From: Bacteroidota bacterium
GTDB taxonomy: Bacteria; Bacteroidota; Bacteroidia; Bacteroidales; Lentimicrobiaceae
Reading direction: 5' to 3'
Length of the DNA: 64,000 bases
Assembly: GCA_009773455.1 (NCBI GenBank)
Contig: WSXU01000010.1
Coordinates: 20,740-84,739, forward strand
The position numbers were made by a program, and so were the translations under genes. Positions within the stretch are counted from its first letter, which is position 1, and each line of letters begins with the position of its first letter. This document shows positions 25,954 through 35,329 of the stretch, piece after piece. The notes under the pieces were generated by a model. That model ran no database searches and was not told the origin of the DNA. It was given only the letters and a program-made list of their open reading frames with translations.

Positions 25954-27630
25954 TCAGGCCTTATCGGGTTCTCTTTTACGGCCAAAAAGAAGAAGTGCAT
26001 TGAAAAATGCAAAGAAAGTGGCACCGGCCTGTGTTTCAAGTGTGTCTTCTGTCAGCATCGACATAAAGATAATGGTAAAAAATACCAGATAGTAATAATC
26101 AGTATGCCGGCCAACCGCGATTGGCGGATAAAACAGGGTAAACAGAAACCAGATAAGGCCGAATATTCCGAAGGCGACAAAAATGGCCAGGAACTGATTG
26201 TGCGACCTGTTGCGGAATGCATCATCAAGTTTTGACCCCATTTCCTGGTAGGCGGTTGAAAAAGCCTGGTTCAGGTCGCCTGTCCCGACTCCTGTCAACC
26301 AGTGTTCCCTGATAATGTATGCTGAAGTTTTCCAGTATTCAACCCGTTGCATAACTGAAGAAGCGTTCGGGTCACCATGTTTTACATAATTGGTATAACC
26401 CATCACCATCTGGTCGATCCTTGAGCGGAAGCTGAAGTTTTCGAGATAGGCTGTGTTTGCTACACCATTTTCAATATGAGCAATTTCATTGTCCGAAAGA
26501 CTTCTTATTCCGTTGGCATCCTTTCTGAGGCCTTTGGAATTCAGAAACCGTATAATTGTATAACTAAGTTCCTGTCCCTTGTTGTCAAGGCCATCATAGC
26601 TTAAATTACTCCTTCTGTTCCATTCCTGGCGAAGTTCGGAAGGTGCAAGATATATTCCCACATATTTTCCTTTTTCAATGCCATACGTGCATGTGTCATG
26701 GACATAGGGCGTTCCGTAATGGGTATACTTTTCAAGTTTGCTGTAATCAACAGCTTCAACTTTATTGAATTCTTTAACCTGTTGTCTGAAAAAGTTGGCA
26801 GCAAGCACCGGTGAGAGTGATATGGGAATAAGTACCGCCCATCGGATAAATTTTGATTTAATCCTGGACGAAGCAATCAATGAGAAAAAATAAATCAGTA
26901 AACCGGTTATAGCAAGGCCGGTTACTGACTCCAGAATAATCAGGAAAAAGAACAGCCAGAGTATTCCCAGCGCTACAATAACCCTCAGAAACCTGGTAGT
27001 TCCGGTTTTTTTGTAGAGGAAATACAGCAGAATGAAAATTGAAAAGCAGATGGTCAGGCCAAATCTGATGTGAGAGATAAATATGCTTAATTCACGGGGA
27101 TCGCTAACGTGCCTGGTAAACAGTACATAAATGCTGGCAACGGTTCCGGCAAAGACTGCAAGGCAGAAAAATGAAAGCAATTGATTAAGCCTTTCTTTTG
27201 TTAGTGCGGTAGAGGTGGCGATAATAACAGGAAGGCTTAACAAGGGTAATTTGATCCTCAGATCCTTCAGGGCATAATTAAGATCGGAGGTATATAACAG
27301 CCCCGCAAGGTGGATAAAATAGAGTGAAATTACAGCCAATGCTGCCGGATTGTTGAAAAGCATCCTGAATTTGCCGGTCAGGTTAAAACCAATGGCATTG
27401 AAATAAACCCTAAGGCTGTTGATTATTCCATGATAATTCTGATTCTCTGATTTTCTGTAATCTGCGCCCTCGTGAATCCAGAACGCAAGTAATAGAAACT
27501 GGGCAATACTCATGCCGAATTCCGAAAGCGGGATCGACATCGCCAACAGAATCATAGAATAAAACATCAGGGATGACACATCAGTCCTGATGTTCAGTTT
27601 AAAGGGTACATTTCCGGAAAGTGACCCCAT
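25954..27630 (-). CDS. O-antigen ligase (WaaL)-like membrane protein
   Basis: A 558-residue polytopic membrane protein with about twelve hydrophobic helices and one large non-membrane loop (roughly 285-430) between helices in the second half. The loop end carries the Wzy_C-type motif WLTGVGTGDLNQAF, followed by RSHNQFLAIFVAFGIFGL with the conserved histidine, as in O-antigen ligases and polymerases. The protein would join or polymerise surface polysaccharide on the periplasmic face. Starts eight bases downstream of the S41 peptidase stop. Ligase versus polymerase cannot be told from sequence. Confidence 0.85.
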   Translation of the reverse strand: MGSLSGNVPFKLNIRTDVSSLMFYSMILLAMSIPLSEFGMSIAQFLLLAFWIHEGADYRKSENQNYHGIINSLRVYFNAIGFNLTGKFRMLFNNPAALAVISLYFIHLAGLLYTSDLNYALKDLRIKLPLLSLPVIIATSTALTKERLNQLLSFFCLAVFAGTVASIYVLFTRHVSDPRELSIFISHIRFGLTICFSIFILLYFLYKKTGTTRFLRVIVALGILWLFFFLIILESVTGLAITGLLIYFFSLIASSRIKSKFIRWAVLIPISLSPVLAANFFRQQVKEFNKVEAVDYSKLEKYTHYGTPYVHDTCTYGIEKGKYVGIYLAPSELRQEWNRRSNLSYDGLDNKGQELSYTIIRFLNSKGLRKDANGIRSLSDNEIAHIENGVANTAYLENFSFRSRIDQMVMGYTNYVKHGDPNASSVMQRVEYWKTSAYIIREHWLTGVGTGDLNQAFSTAYQEMGSKLDDAFRNRSHNQFLAIFVAFGIFGLIWFLFTLFYPPIAVGRHTDYYYLVFFTIIFMSMLTEDTLETQAGATFFAFFNALLLFGRKREPDKA

Positions 27631-27638
27631 AAAGTGCC

Positions 27639-29318
27639 TTAAGATTTTGTATTTGTAAGGTTGCTGGTCCCATCAAGAATGGCTTTATAGGTCCTTGAAT
27701 CCCTGAGGATTCCGATGGCAGTTTCAATTTCCTTGTCTTCGGAAACAGAGGCTTTGATTCGCCCTTTCTGATAGTAATAGCGTGAAACAATCTCACTGCG
27801 TAGCATCGTCCTGATTTCATCGCTGAATTTGACCAGGTCAGCCTGTTTATTGTGCTGCATTTTTGATTCCAGCATATCAAATTCAGTCTTTAATTCAGCG
27901 TAATACTGTTCCTTTTCAGCAATTTTTTTGAGGTCCGACAACATTTTTTCACTCCGGGTTGTATAATCATAATCCTTGTTATGCAGCCAGGCTACGAAAT
28001 CATTATAAATGTCGTCGCTGATCCTGAAATCCTGGGGTTCTGCGATGGTGGTATGTTCCCTTCTGAATTTGTTTGCATAATCAAAGATCAGGTATTTGGT
28101 TATCAGACTTATTGCTATATTGCTGGCCATTGGTACCTCTGCCGAGATATCCGGCATAATCCCTCCGCCATCGTATACAACTCGTCCGGCTTTGGTTTTA
28201 AAACTATTGATCAGCGAATCGGGGATCGGCCGGGGGAAGCCAAGGCTGTCCTTTGATGCATAATCGATCGCCTGGATGCAACGGCCACTCGGTATATAAT
28301 ACTTTGCCACTGTCACTTTCATCTGGGTATTGTATGTCAGCGGCACAATGTTCTGGACCAATCCTTTGCCATAGGTACGCTCACCGATGATTACAGCCCT
28401 GTCAAGGTCCTGAAGGGCTCCTGCCACAATTTCAGAAGCGGAAGCACTGAAGGCATTTACCAGTACAACAATCGGTATTTCAGTATCAACAGGCTGGACA
28501 AATGTTTTATATGATTTGTTGCGATCCGGGGTTTTCCCTTTGGTGCTTACCACAAGTTCACCTTTTTTTACAAAAAGGTTCGTTATGCTCACAGCTTCAT
28601 TCATCAGACCTCCGCCATTATCGCGGAGATCAATAATCAGGGCGTTTAATTTACCTGTTTCCTTCAGTTTGGTGAAAGCATCCTTTACTTCCTTTCCGGA
28701 GTTCTGTGTAAATCCTGTTAATTTTATATATCCTGTATTTTCATCAACCATCTCAGAATAGGCGACATTCGGAATGGAAACATTTTCGCGCAGAATTGTT
28801 ATCTCCAGCGGCATATTTTCACCTTCGCGTCCTATCCTCAGCTTCATGGAGGTACCTGGCTGACCTTTAAGGACTGCACTGACATCACTCACCGATTTTC
28901 CTTTGGCATCTTTGTCGTTGATGCTTAAAATACGGTCGCCGGGAAACAATCCGGATTTAAGGGCAGGTGAACCTTCATAGGGTTCCGAAATAACGATATA
29001 ATCACCCTGCTTGTGAATCAATGCGCCAATGCCGCCGTACTGACCAGTGGTCATAAAATTGAAATCTTCTATTTCAGCTTCAGAAATATATACTGTATAT
29101 GGATCAAGCTTATCCAGAATAGCATCAATCCCGGTTTTGACCAGGTCGCCATAATTCAGTTCATCAACGTAATTATTGTTGAGTTCCTTGAACATCGTAG
29201 CAAAAATGTCAAGGTTCTTGGAAATTTCGAAACTGGATGAATTCTGTGAACTGACAGTTGTTGGGTCAGTCAGTCCTATAATCAGCAGGAAGGTAATCAG
29301 GAGTATCTGTTTCATCAT
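27639..29318 (-). CDS. S41-family C-terminal processing peptidase
   Basis: A 559-residue periplasmic tail-specific protease. Signal peptide at 1-25, N-terminal region, PDZ domain at about 92-165 (YGGIGALI ... GLFPGDRILSIND), then the S41 core with LIIDLRDNGGG (227-237), the nucleophile segment NAFSASASEI (288-297) and the catalytic lysine in YGKGLVQ (K318). A C-terminal helical region of about 150 residues follows, as in Bacteroidota CtpA proteins. Located 27 bp after the yidD stop; may share its transcript. Confidence 0.94.
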   Translation of the reverse strand: MMKQILLITFLLIIGLTDPTTVSSQNSSSFEISKNLDIFATMFKELNNNYVDELNYGDLVKTGIDAILDKLDPYTVYISEAEIEDFNFMTTGQYGGIGALIHKQGDYIVISEPYEGSPALKSGLFPGDRILSINDKDAKGKSVSDVSAVLKGQPGTSMKLRIGREGENMPLEITILRENVSIPNVAYSEMVDENTGYIKLTGFTQNSGKEVKDAFTKLKETGKLNALIIDLRDNGGGLMNEAVSITNLFVKKGELVVSTKGKTPDRNKSYKTFVQPVDTEIPIVVLVNAFSASASEIVAGALQDLDRAVIIGERTYGKGLVQNIVPLTYNTQMKVTVAKYYIPSGRCIQAIDYASKDSLGFPRPIPDSLINSFKTKAGRVVYDGGGIMPDISAEVPMASNIAISLITKYLIFDYANKFRREHTTIAEPQDFRISDDIYNDFVAWLHNKDYDYTTRSEKMLSDLKKIAEKEQYYAELKTEFDMLESKMQHNKQADLVKFSDEIRTMLRSEIVSRYYYQKGRIKASVSEDKEIETAIGILRDSRTYKAILDGTSNLTNTKS

Positions 29319-29345
29319 GAATGGCTTTTTATTTTGTAATCTTGA

Positions 29346-29567
29346 TTATGGAACCGGATCGTATCCTTTTCCTCCCCATGGATGGCATGAAAGAATTCTT
29401 TTCAACGTCAGCCAGCCTCCCCTGAATGGCCCGTGTTTCTTCAATGCTTCAATGCCATAGGATGAACAGGTAGGGGTATATCTGCAAGAGGGAGGCAGAT
29501 ACGGTGATATCGCTCCCTGATAAATTCTAATCAGGCCAATCATCAGTTTAGCCAGCAGTAGTTTCAT
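29346..29567 (-). CDS. yidD: Membrane protein insertion efficiency factor YidD
   Basis: A 73-residue protein that helps YidC insert inner-membrane proteins. The signatures [30 protein letters not shown] and [16 protein letters not shown] are all present with the conserved cysteines. Overlaps the 3' end of rnpA by 20 bp, the classic rnpA-yidD gene order found next to the protein-maturation genes in many bacteria. Confidence 0.96.
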   Translation of the reverse strand: MKLLLAKLMIGLIRIYQGAISPYLPPSCRYTPTCSSYGIEALKKHGPFRGGWLTLKRILSCHPWGGKGYDPVP

Positions 29568-29931
29568 AATCCTTAATTAAACGTAAAAGCAGTTGGATTA
29601 TTATAGGTTCAAGAGTTTTGAATCCCGGAATTTCTTTGCCGGAATAAACCAATGCCAGCATGCATTTTTGTTGGTTCAGACCTTCTTCAGCGATATGCTT
29701 GTTTTTTCTGTAGCACTCCCTTAGCAGTCGCTTGATATGGTTGCGATCAACAGATTTTTTGAAATTCCGTTTTGAAACTGACACCAGGACTTTAATCACC
29801 GGATCACCTGTCCAATTGCCCGGGAGCCAGTAAACTTTTATCGGATGCCTGAAAAATGTATGCCCTTCATTGAATAATTTCTGAATTTCAATAAAGGGGC
29901 ATAAATGTTCCTGCTTTCCAAATGTCTGCAT
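29548..29931 (-). CDS. rnpA: Ribonuclease P protein component
   Basis: Small basic protein subunit of RNase P, which trims tRNA 5' leaders. The 127-residue sequence has the conserved [26 protein letters not shown] stretch (split here: [15 protein letters not shown], then [14 protein letters not shown]), the RNA-binding signature. Followed by yidD with a 20-bp overlap. rpmH and dnaA are not in the neighbourhood, so the ancestral cluster is broken, as is usual in Bacteroidota. hemD lies upstream with a 53-bp gap. Confidence 0.93.
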   Translation of the reverse strand: MQTFGKQEHLCPFIEIQKLFNEGHTFFRHPIKVYWLPGNWTGDPVIKVLVSVSKRNFKKSVDRNHIKRLLRECYRKNKHIAEEGLNQQKCMLALVYSGKEIPGFKTLEPIIIQLLLRLIKDYETTAG

Positions 29932-29984
29932 TGCAATTGGTTATTCATAAAAGCTGCCTGACTGTTTATCCGCCGGTTTTGTCA

Positions 29985-30740
29985 TTATTTGTTCTTGTGG
30001 TTGGCAGCAAGAAACAGTTCAATGGCTTTTGCCATTGATGGCGCAGTTGGTGAGGGTGCTTCAACCATAATGTTCAGTCCGGCTTCGCGCGCAGCAGAAG
30101 CAGTGGTTTGTCCGAAAACACCGATCGCCTTTTCTCCCTGCTCAAACTCGGGAAAATTTTTGAAAAGGGATCTGATACCTGCTGGACTGAAAAATACAAG
30201 CATTTCGTACTTGTTCAGATCCAGAAATGTCATGTCATCCGGCACAGTCCTGTACATCACCGCTTTGGTATAAGTGATCTTATGCTGGTCGAGCAGATCC
30301 GACAATTCATTGTTATGCTCAGCACTGCATGGGAGCAGGTATTTTTCTGTCTTGTGTTTCCTGATGATATCTACCAGGTCATGTAATTCCTGACTGCTGA
30401 AAAATATTTTGCGTTTTCGGTATTGAATATACTTCTGAAGATAATATGCTGTTGCCTCAGAAGAACAGAAATACTTCATCGATTCCGGAATTTCTGTCCT
30501 CAATTCTGTTGCCAGCCTGAAAAAATGATCAACACCATGCTTGCTGGTAAAGATTACGGCAGTATTATCTGCCAATCTCACCTTATTCTCTTTCCTGAAA
30601 TCAATTGAACTTAATCCTTCTATTTTGAAGAATTTGTGAAAATCAACGTTCAGGCAGTATTTTTTGATAATTTCACCATAAGGCGATTTCTCAAGTTCTG
30701 CAGGCTTAGGCTGCGAAATCAGTACATTCTTGATTTTCAA
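29985..30740 (-). CDS. hemD: Uroporphyrinogen-III synthase
   Basis: Closes and inverts ring D of hydroxymethylbilane to make uroporphyrinogen III, an early step in haem synthesis. The 251-residue protein shows the weakly conserved two-domain HemD pattern: VIFTSKHGVDHFF in the first domain, and VFFSPAGIRSLF followed by IGVFGQTTASAAREAGL in the second. A short basic N-terminus precedes the fold (KIKNVLISQPKP). The DUF4271 gene upstream is its usual Bacteroidota neighbour. It supplies the haem needed by the large cytochromes at the start of the window. Confidence 0.9.
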   Translation of the reverse strand: MKIKNVLISQPKPAELEKSPYGEIIKKYCLNVDFHKFFKIEGLSSIDFRKENKVRLADNTAVIFTSKHGVDHFFRLATELRTEIPESMKYFCSSEATAYYLQKYIQYRKRKIFFSSQELHDLVDIIRKHKTEKYLLPCSAEHNNELSDLLDQHKITYTKAVMYRTVPDDMTFLDLNKYEMLVFFSPAGIRSLFKNFPEFEQGEKAIGVFGQTTASAAREAGLNIMVEAPSPTAPSMAKAIELFLAANHKNK

Positions 30741-30804
30741 TTTAATCGAAATTAGAAATTTAACTTAAGCATAATTTTCAGTAATTCCGGTACTTAACTG
30801 CCTA

Positions 30805-31731
30805 CTAGTCAGCGATGGTAACCAACCTGTAAAGAAATAGTACCGGCAAAATTTCGAGGGTGCAAAGATACAAAAATAAATACAACACCGAAAACGTTTG
30901 CGCTGAGAATCCAACCATCATACTTCTGATAAATCTGAGGCCTGCCACAATTAGCAAAATCACTGCAGCAATTTTCATGATGAGCAGGTTGCCACTGTAA
31001 AATCCGGCCAATACAAGCGGGAAAATCATTATACCTGCTGCTGCGTTGAAAATAATGTTGGTAAGTATGAATTCACCCGTATCATGTTTTGTCCTGAAAA
31101 TCATTCCTGTTCCCCTGATGGCAAGTATCTTCAAAAGCCATAATACGGAAATAACGGCCAGTAAAATCATGTAAATCAAGGATGGCTCCTTTATCCCAAG
31201 CCAGCTGCTGATTGCATCAAAACCTAGCTGAAGCACCACGGCAGCCAGGCTGATAATATAAACAAATGCAAGCCCGGGGGTGATTCTCTCTTCCGTCAGA
31301 TTGCCATCCCGTACAAGTTGATTTACATGATGCCGGGCACCAACAGCCCTGAAGAGCTGTTTAATTCTGCGCATGTGGTAAAACCTGATCCAGGCAAGTA
31401 CCATCAGACAAACGAGGAAAAGTGAAGTAAGCCAGTCATAATTGTGCCGGAACCTGAATTCAGGGTCGGTCTTTTGCTGCCGTGATTGTGAGATTATAAA
31501 AATTGATGGTTTGTCGAACAGGGGTTTTGCTGGAGCAGTTATGGAATCCTGAACCGGCAGAACAATTTCCCGAAGCTCGAACCTGAAAACCGTATCGCCC
31601 GGAAAAGTATTCAGGCTATCAACAAGAAAATCAGAATAATCCCGGATGGAATCAGTTTCAGTGCTTTTCGTTGGTGCCTCTGGCTTAATAAAGAAGCCGG
31701 TATTTACGGTCTGTTGTTCTCTGGCTGTCAT
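30805..31731 (-). CDS. DUF4271 membrane protein
   Basis: A 308-residue protein of unknown function, recognised mainly by layout and by its place next to hemD, common in Bacteroidota. Residues 1 to about 95 are polar and soluble; about 98-115, 152-172, 180-205, 222-245, 250-272 and 278-302 are hydrophobic, suggesting six membrane helices. The segment LGIKEPSLIYMILLAV and the final LEILPVLFLYRLV fit the family. A TAATTTTG box at 31740-31747 sits directly before the start. Confidence 0.75.
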   Translation of the reverse strand: MTAREQQTVNTGFFIKPEAPTKSTETDSIRDYSDFLVDSLNTFPGDTVFRFELREIVLPVQDSITAPAKPLFDKPSIFIISQSRQQKTDPEFRFRHNYDWLTSLFLVCLMVLAWIRFYHMRRIKQLFRAVGARHHVNQLVRDGNLTEERITPGLAFVYIISLAAVVLQLGFDAISSWLGIKEPSLIYMILLAVISVLWLLKILAIRGTGMIFRTKHDTGEFILTNIIFNAAAGIMIFPLVLAGFYSGNLLIMKIAAVILLIVAGLRFIRSMMVGFSAQTFSVLYLFLYLCTLEILPVLFLYRLVTIAD

Positions 31732-31739
31732 GCAGATTG

Positions 31740-31747
31740 CAAAATTA
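31740..31747 (-). promoter_or_regulatory. Candidate -7 box at the DUF4271-hemD start
   Basis: TAATTTTG on the minus strand ends nine bases before the ATG at 31731, predicting a leader of only a few bases. No clear -33 element. Confidence 0.35.
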
Positions 31748-31927
31748 ACATTTTTTTAAGTCGCCATGGGCAAACCACCTTGTTGTGGTCAGGTATTTTC
31801 AATGGGGTGTAAAGTTCAGCAAATAAAACCGGAAAAATCTCTAATGGTCAGGAAATCAGAATTATAACCTCAATAGGATTTATAATAAATATTGGACGCT
31901 TTAATAGGAACAGGATTGAATTAGTTC

Positions 31928-31935
31928 TAAATTTG
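31928..31935 (+). promoter_or_regulatory. Candidate -7 box of the pta operon
   Basis: TAAATTTG; the -33 region is weak. It overlaps a possible TTG start at 31933, which argues for the downstream ATG at 31990 as the true pta start. Confidence 0.4.
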
Positions 31936-31989
31936 CGCCCTGAAATTCTATCTAACAATCATTCCCAGGACTATCAATCATACTGCCCA

Positions 31990-32994
31990 ATGACACTGAT
32001 GAATAACATAAGGGAAAGAGCAAAGAACACTTCAAAGTGTATTGTTCTTCCGGAAGGTACTGAAGATCGGACACTTAAGGCTGCCGATTTTATACTGAAA
32101 GAGAAAATTGCCCGGATAATCCTGATAGGGAACAAAGCAGAAATTGACAGGAAGGTCATTGAATCCGGTTTACAGTTTATTGCGCAGGCAAGGATAATAG
32201 ATCCGCTTGACAACCCTGAGAAGGAGCGTTTCGCAAACCTGCTCTTCGAAATCAGGAAATCAAAGGGAATGACCTTTGAGGAAGCCATGAAGCTTGCTGA
32301 GGATCCCCTGTACCTGGCTACTTTGCTGATCAAATCGGGCGAAGCTGACGGAGAAGTTGCCGGAGCGATGAATGCTACCGGCAATGTGTTACGCCCGGCT
32401 TTTCAGATCATCAAAACTCTGCCTGGGATCAGTGTGGTTTCCGGCGCATTCTTCATGATTTTCAAGGATAACCCCTATGTTCCGGAAAATATTCTGGTTT
32501 TTGCAGATTGTGCTGTTCATCCCGATCCTACAGCTGCAGAGCTGGCCGAGATAGCAGTTTCCACCGCACTGACTGCGAAGGCAATTGCAGGGATGGAACC
32601 AAGGGTTGCAATGCTGAGTTTTTCGACCAAAGGGAGTGCCAAGCACGCCCTGTGCGATAAAGTGATTGAGGCAACCCGGATTGCCCGTGAAAAAGCCCCA
32701 TGGCTTTCCATCGATGGTGAGCTTCAGGCGGATGCGGCGATCGTTGAATCGGTTGGCATTCATAAAGCACCCGGCAGTAGTATCGCCGGAAAAGCAAATG
32801 TACTTGTCTTCCCTAGTCTTGAAACCGGTAATATTGCCTACAAACTTGTTCAACGGCTTGCCGGAGCCGAAGCCATCGGTCCTGTGCTACAGGGTATGGC
32901 GGCACCGATCAACGATCTTTCAAGGGGATGCTCGGTCAGTGATATTGTTAACCTGATTGCTATTACAGCAACACAGGCCGGTGGAATGAATTAG
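31990..32994 (+). CDS. pta: Phosphate acetyltransferase
   Basis: Interconverts acetyl-CoA and acetyl phosphate. The 334-residue protein is of the short PTA_PTB type: CIVLPEGTEDRTLKAAD near the N-terminus, GEVAGAMNATGNVLRPAF, MLSFSTKGSAKH and DGELQADAA, and a C-terminal VFPSLETGNIAYKL...GPVLQGMAAPINDLSRG set, all typical of acetyl rather than butyryl transferases. The start at 31990 is preferred over 31933 because a promoter box covers the latter; 31999 is also possible. First gene of a three-gene cluster that ends with ackA, giving an acetate/ATP-forming pair. Confidence 0.93.
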   Translation: MTLMNNIRERAKNTSKCIVLPEGTEDRTLKAADFILKEKIARIILIGNKAEIDRKVIESGLQFIAQARIIDPLDNPEKERFANLLFEIRKSKGMTFEEAMKLAEDPLYLATLLIKSGEADGEVAGAMNATGNVLRPAFQIIKTLPGISVVSGAFFMIFKDNPYVPENILVFADCAVHPDPTAAELAEIAVSTALTAKAIAGMEPRVAMLSFSTKGSAKHALCDKVIEATRIAREKAPWLSIDGELQADAAIVESVGIHKAPGSSIAGKANVLVFPSLETGNIAYKLVQRLAGAEAIGPVLQGMAAPINDLSRGCSVSDIVNLIAITATQAGGMN

Positions 32995-33023
32995 TCACAG
33001 TTTAACCGTAACAAATAATTAAA

Positions 33024-33992
33024 ATGTCAGAACGATTAGAGGATTTTAGTCTTGGTAAAAGTATGAACCCGAAAGGTTCCATACAAAAGGTAGGTGTCGT
33101 CGGATGCGGTGCAATGGGTCAGGAGATTTCTGTTTTGATCAGTCAGTCCGGAATTGATGTAATTTTCATTGATATCAGTGAAGACCGGATTGCAGAAGTA
33201 TTGAAGCGTGTTGAAGCCCAGCTTGACGATCGTATCAGTAAATGGGGGCTTACCGGCAGTGAGAAGAAACTCATCCTTTCAAGAATCAAAGGCTCAACAG
33301 ACTATTCAGAGCTTTCTGATTGCGAAATAGTATTTGAAACAGTGAATTCGAAGAAGAAAGGGACCAGCCTCGAACTCCGTCAGGAGATATTCAGAAAAAT
33401 AGAATCGGTTGTCAGGCCTGATGCCATTATTGCTTCCAATACAGCAACCCTGATGATTTCTGAAATTTCATCGGTGTTAAAGAGACCTGAAAGGGCCATG
33501 GGGCTTCATTTTTTCTCCCCTGTTGGCAAGATAAAGATCATTGAAGCAGTAAGATCTGTTTATACGACCGATGACACTTTTGCTATGGTGAGTAAACTTG
33601 CACTGCTGATTGGCAAAAAGCTGATCAACGTAAATGAATCTTCAGGTAATGTCAGTACACGGATGCTGGTACCTCTGATCAATGAAGCCTGCGAGATTCT
33701 TATGGAAGGGGTTGCAACTGTATCTGACATTGATGAAACCATGAGAGAAACTTCCGGATTACAATTGGGGCCCTTCGAAATGGCCGACAAAATCGGACTT
33801 GACAAAGTGTTGAAATGGATGGAGAACCTCTATGCCGAATTTGGCGAAAAGAAATATAAACCTTCGCCTGTGCTCAAAAGGCTGGTCAGGGCAAATATGG
33901 TTGGACGCCGTGTTGGTGAAGGATTTTATTTATATCAGGGTGGAAAGCGCTTACCCAAAAAGGGCTCAATCACAAATCTTGGCCGCGAATAA
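33024..33992 (+). CDS. 3-hydroxyacyl-CoA (3-hydroxybutyryl-CoA) dehydrogenase
   Basis: A 322-residue NAD-dependent oxidoreductase. Rossmann motif VGVVGCGAMGQEI at about 22-34, then IIASNTATLMISEIS and GLHFFSPVGKIKIIE with the catalytic His, and the C-terminal dimerisation domain with GPFEMADKIGLDKVL and GRRVGEGFYLY. Single-domain length as in bacterial Hbd/PaaH proteins, with a 20-residue extension before the Rossmann fold. It lies between pta and ackA with 29-bp and 39-bp gaps, suggesting that hydroxyacyl-CoA metabolism and acyl-phosphate energy capture are co-expressed. Confidence 0.92.
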   Translation: MSERLEDFSLGKSMNPKGSIQKVGVVGCGAMGQEISVLISQSGIDVIFIDISEDRIAEVLKRVEAQLDDRISKWGLTGSEKKLILSRIKGSTDYSELSDCEIVFETVNSKKKGTSLELRQEIFRKIESVVRPDAIIASNTATLMISEISSVLKRPERAMGLHFFSPVGKIKIIEAVRSVYTTDDTFAMVSKLALLIGKKLINVNESSGNVSTRMLVPLINEACEILMEGVATVSDIDETMRETSGLQLGPFEMADKIGLDKVLKWMENLYAEFGEKKYKPSPVLKRLVRANMVGRRVGEGFYLYQGGKRLPKKGSITNLGRE

Positions 33993-34031
33993 CAACGCTG
34001 CCTGTAAGTTTCCGGTAAAAATAAATTAGCA

Positions 34032-35237
34032 ATGAAAATAATAGTTCTGAACTGCGGAAGTTCATCCATTAAATACCAGTTATTTGACATGCCTACGAGT
34101 GAGGTACTGGCAAAAGGACTTGTTGACAAAATAGGCCTGAAGGGTTCACTCCTGAAACATTCACGGAATGATGGAACAGAAGTAAAACTGGAAGGTGAAA
34201 TTCTTGACCACCAGGCTGGCATCGAATATCTGTTGGGTATACTGATCAGTGAAAAGTACGGCAGCATCAAAAGCCTCGATGAAATTCAGGCAGTTGGTCA
34301 CAGGGTGGTTCACGCCGGTGAAAAGTTTAACGGCAGCGTATATATTACCCATGAAGTGATTGAGGCACTTGAAGAGTGTATCGATCTTGCTCCGTTACAT
34401 AATCCACCAAACCTCAAGGGAATTTATTCAATCACCAAACTTTTACCATCGGTTCCTCAGGTTGGCGTTTTTGATACCGCTTTCCACCAGACGATGCCTG
34501 ATTATGTATACCTGTACGGGATACCCTATTCCCTTTATGAAAAACACAGGATAAGGAGGTATGGTTTCCACGGCTCATCTCACAGATACGTTTCAAAGCG
34601 TGCTGCCGACATCCTTGGCAAAAATATGGAAGACCTCAAAATCATTACCTGCCACCTGGGCAATGGTGCTTCTATCGCCGCCATTAAAAACGGGAAGTCA
34701 CTTGACACATCTATGGGAATGACCCCCATTGAAGGTCTGATGATGGGTACCCGTACCGGGGATCTCGATATCGGCGCTTTTATTCAGATCATTAATAAGG
34801 AAGAGATTGATGTTCCCATTGCAAATACCCTTGTAAACAAGCACAGCGGTATGCTGGGTGTTTCAGGTGTGTCGTCCGATATGCGTGATGTTGAACTTGC
34901 AGCGGAACAAGGCAACAAGAGGGCAAAAGTTACCCTTGAAATGTATTATTACAGAATCAGGAAATACATTGGAGCCTATACGGCAGCCATGGGGGGAGTC
35001 GACGTGATCATCTTTACAGGTGGTGTGGGTGAGAACGATCCGGTAACAAGGTACCTGACCACAAAAGATATGGAATACATGGGCCTTGAATTTGATCAGG
35101 AAAAAAATAAGGGCCTTCGCGGAAAAGAAGCCGTGCTTACAAAGGAGAACTCAAAGGTTACAGTGATGGTTGTTCCAACCAACGAAGAACTGGTTATTGC
35201 ACTGGATACCTACGAAATTGTAACCACACTGAAATAA
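34032..35237 (+). CDS. ackA: Acetate kinase
   Basis: Makes ATP and acetate from acetyl phosphate (reversible). The 401-residue protein has the family motifs in order: KIIVLNCGSSSIKYQLF, VGHRVVHAGEKF, GVFDTAFHQTMP, RYGFHGSSHRYV, CHLGNGASI, and FTGGVGENDP. Normal length with intact catalytic residues. Last gene of the pta cluster, followed 15 bp later by a strong bidirectional terminator. Confidence 0.97.
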   Translation: MKIIVLNCGSSSIKYQLFDMPTSEVLAKGLVDKIGLKGSLLKHSRNDGTEVKLEGEILDHQAGIEYLLGILISEKYGSIKSLDEIQAVGHRVVHAGEKFNGSVYITHEVIEALEECIDLAPLHNPPNLKGIYSITKLLPSVPQVGVFDTAFHQTMPDYVYLYGIPYSLYEKHRIRRYGFHGSSHRYVSKRAADILGKNMEDLKIITCHLGNGASIAAIKNGKSLDTSMGMTPIEGLMMGTRTGDLDIGAFIQIINKEEIDVPIANTLVNKHSGMLGVSGVSSDMRDVELAAEQGNKRAKVTLEMYYYRIRKYIGAYTAAMGGVDVIIFTGGVGENDPVTRYLTTKDMEYMGLEFDQEKNKGLRGKEAVLTKENSKVTVMVVPTNEELVIALDTYEIVTTLK

Positions 35238-35251
35238 ATGATCAGTCAAAA

Positions 35252-35285
35252 CAACAAAAGGCCGCATAATTGCGGCCTTTTGTTG
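35252..35285. terminator. Bidirectional terminator between ackA and yebC
   Basis: 15-bp perfect stem CAACAAAAGGCCGCA / TGCGGCCTTTTGTTG around a TAAT loop, flanked by T- and A-runs, serving both convergent genes. Confidence 0.85.
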
Positions 35286-35329
35286 TTTTATATTACCAGA
35301 TCAATCATTTTGATCTGGTTGGGTATCTC

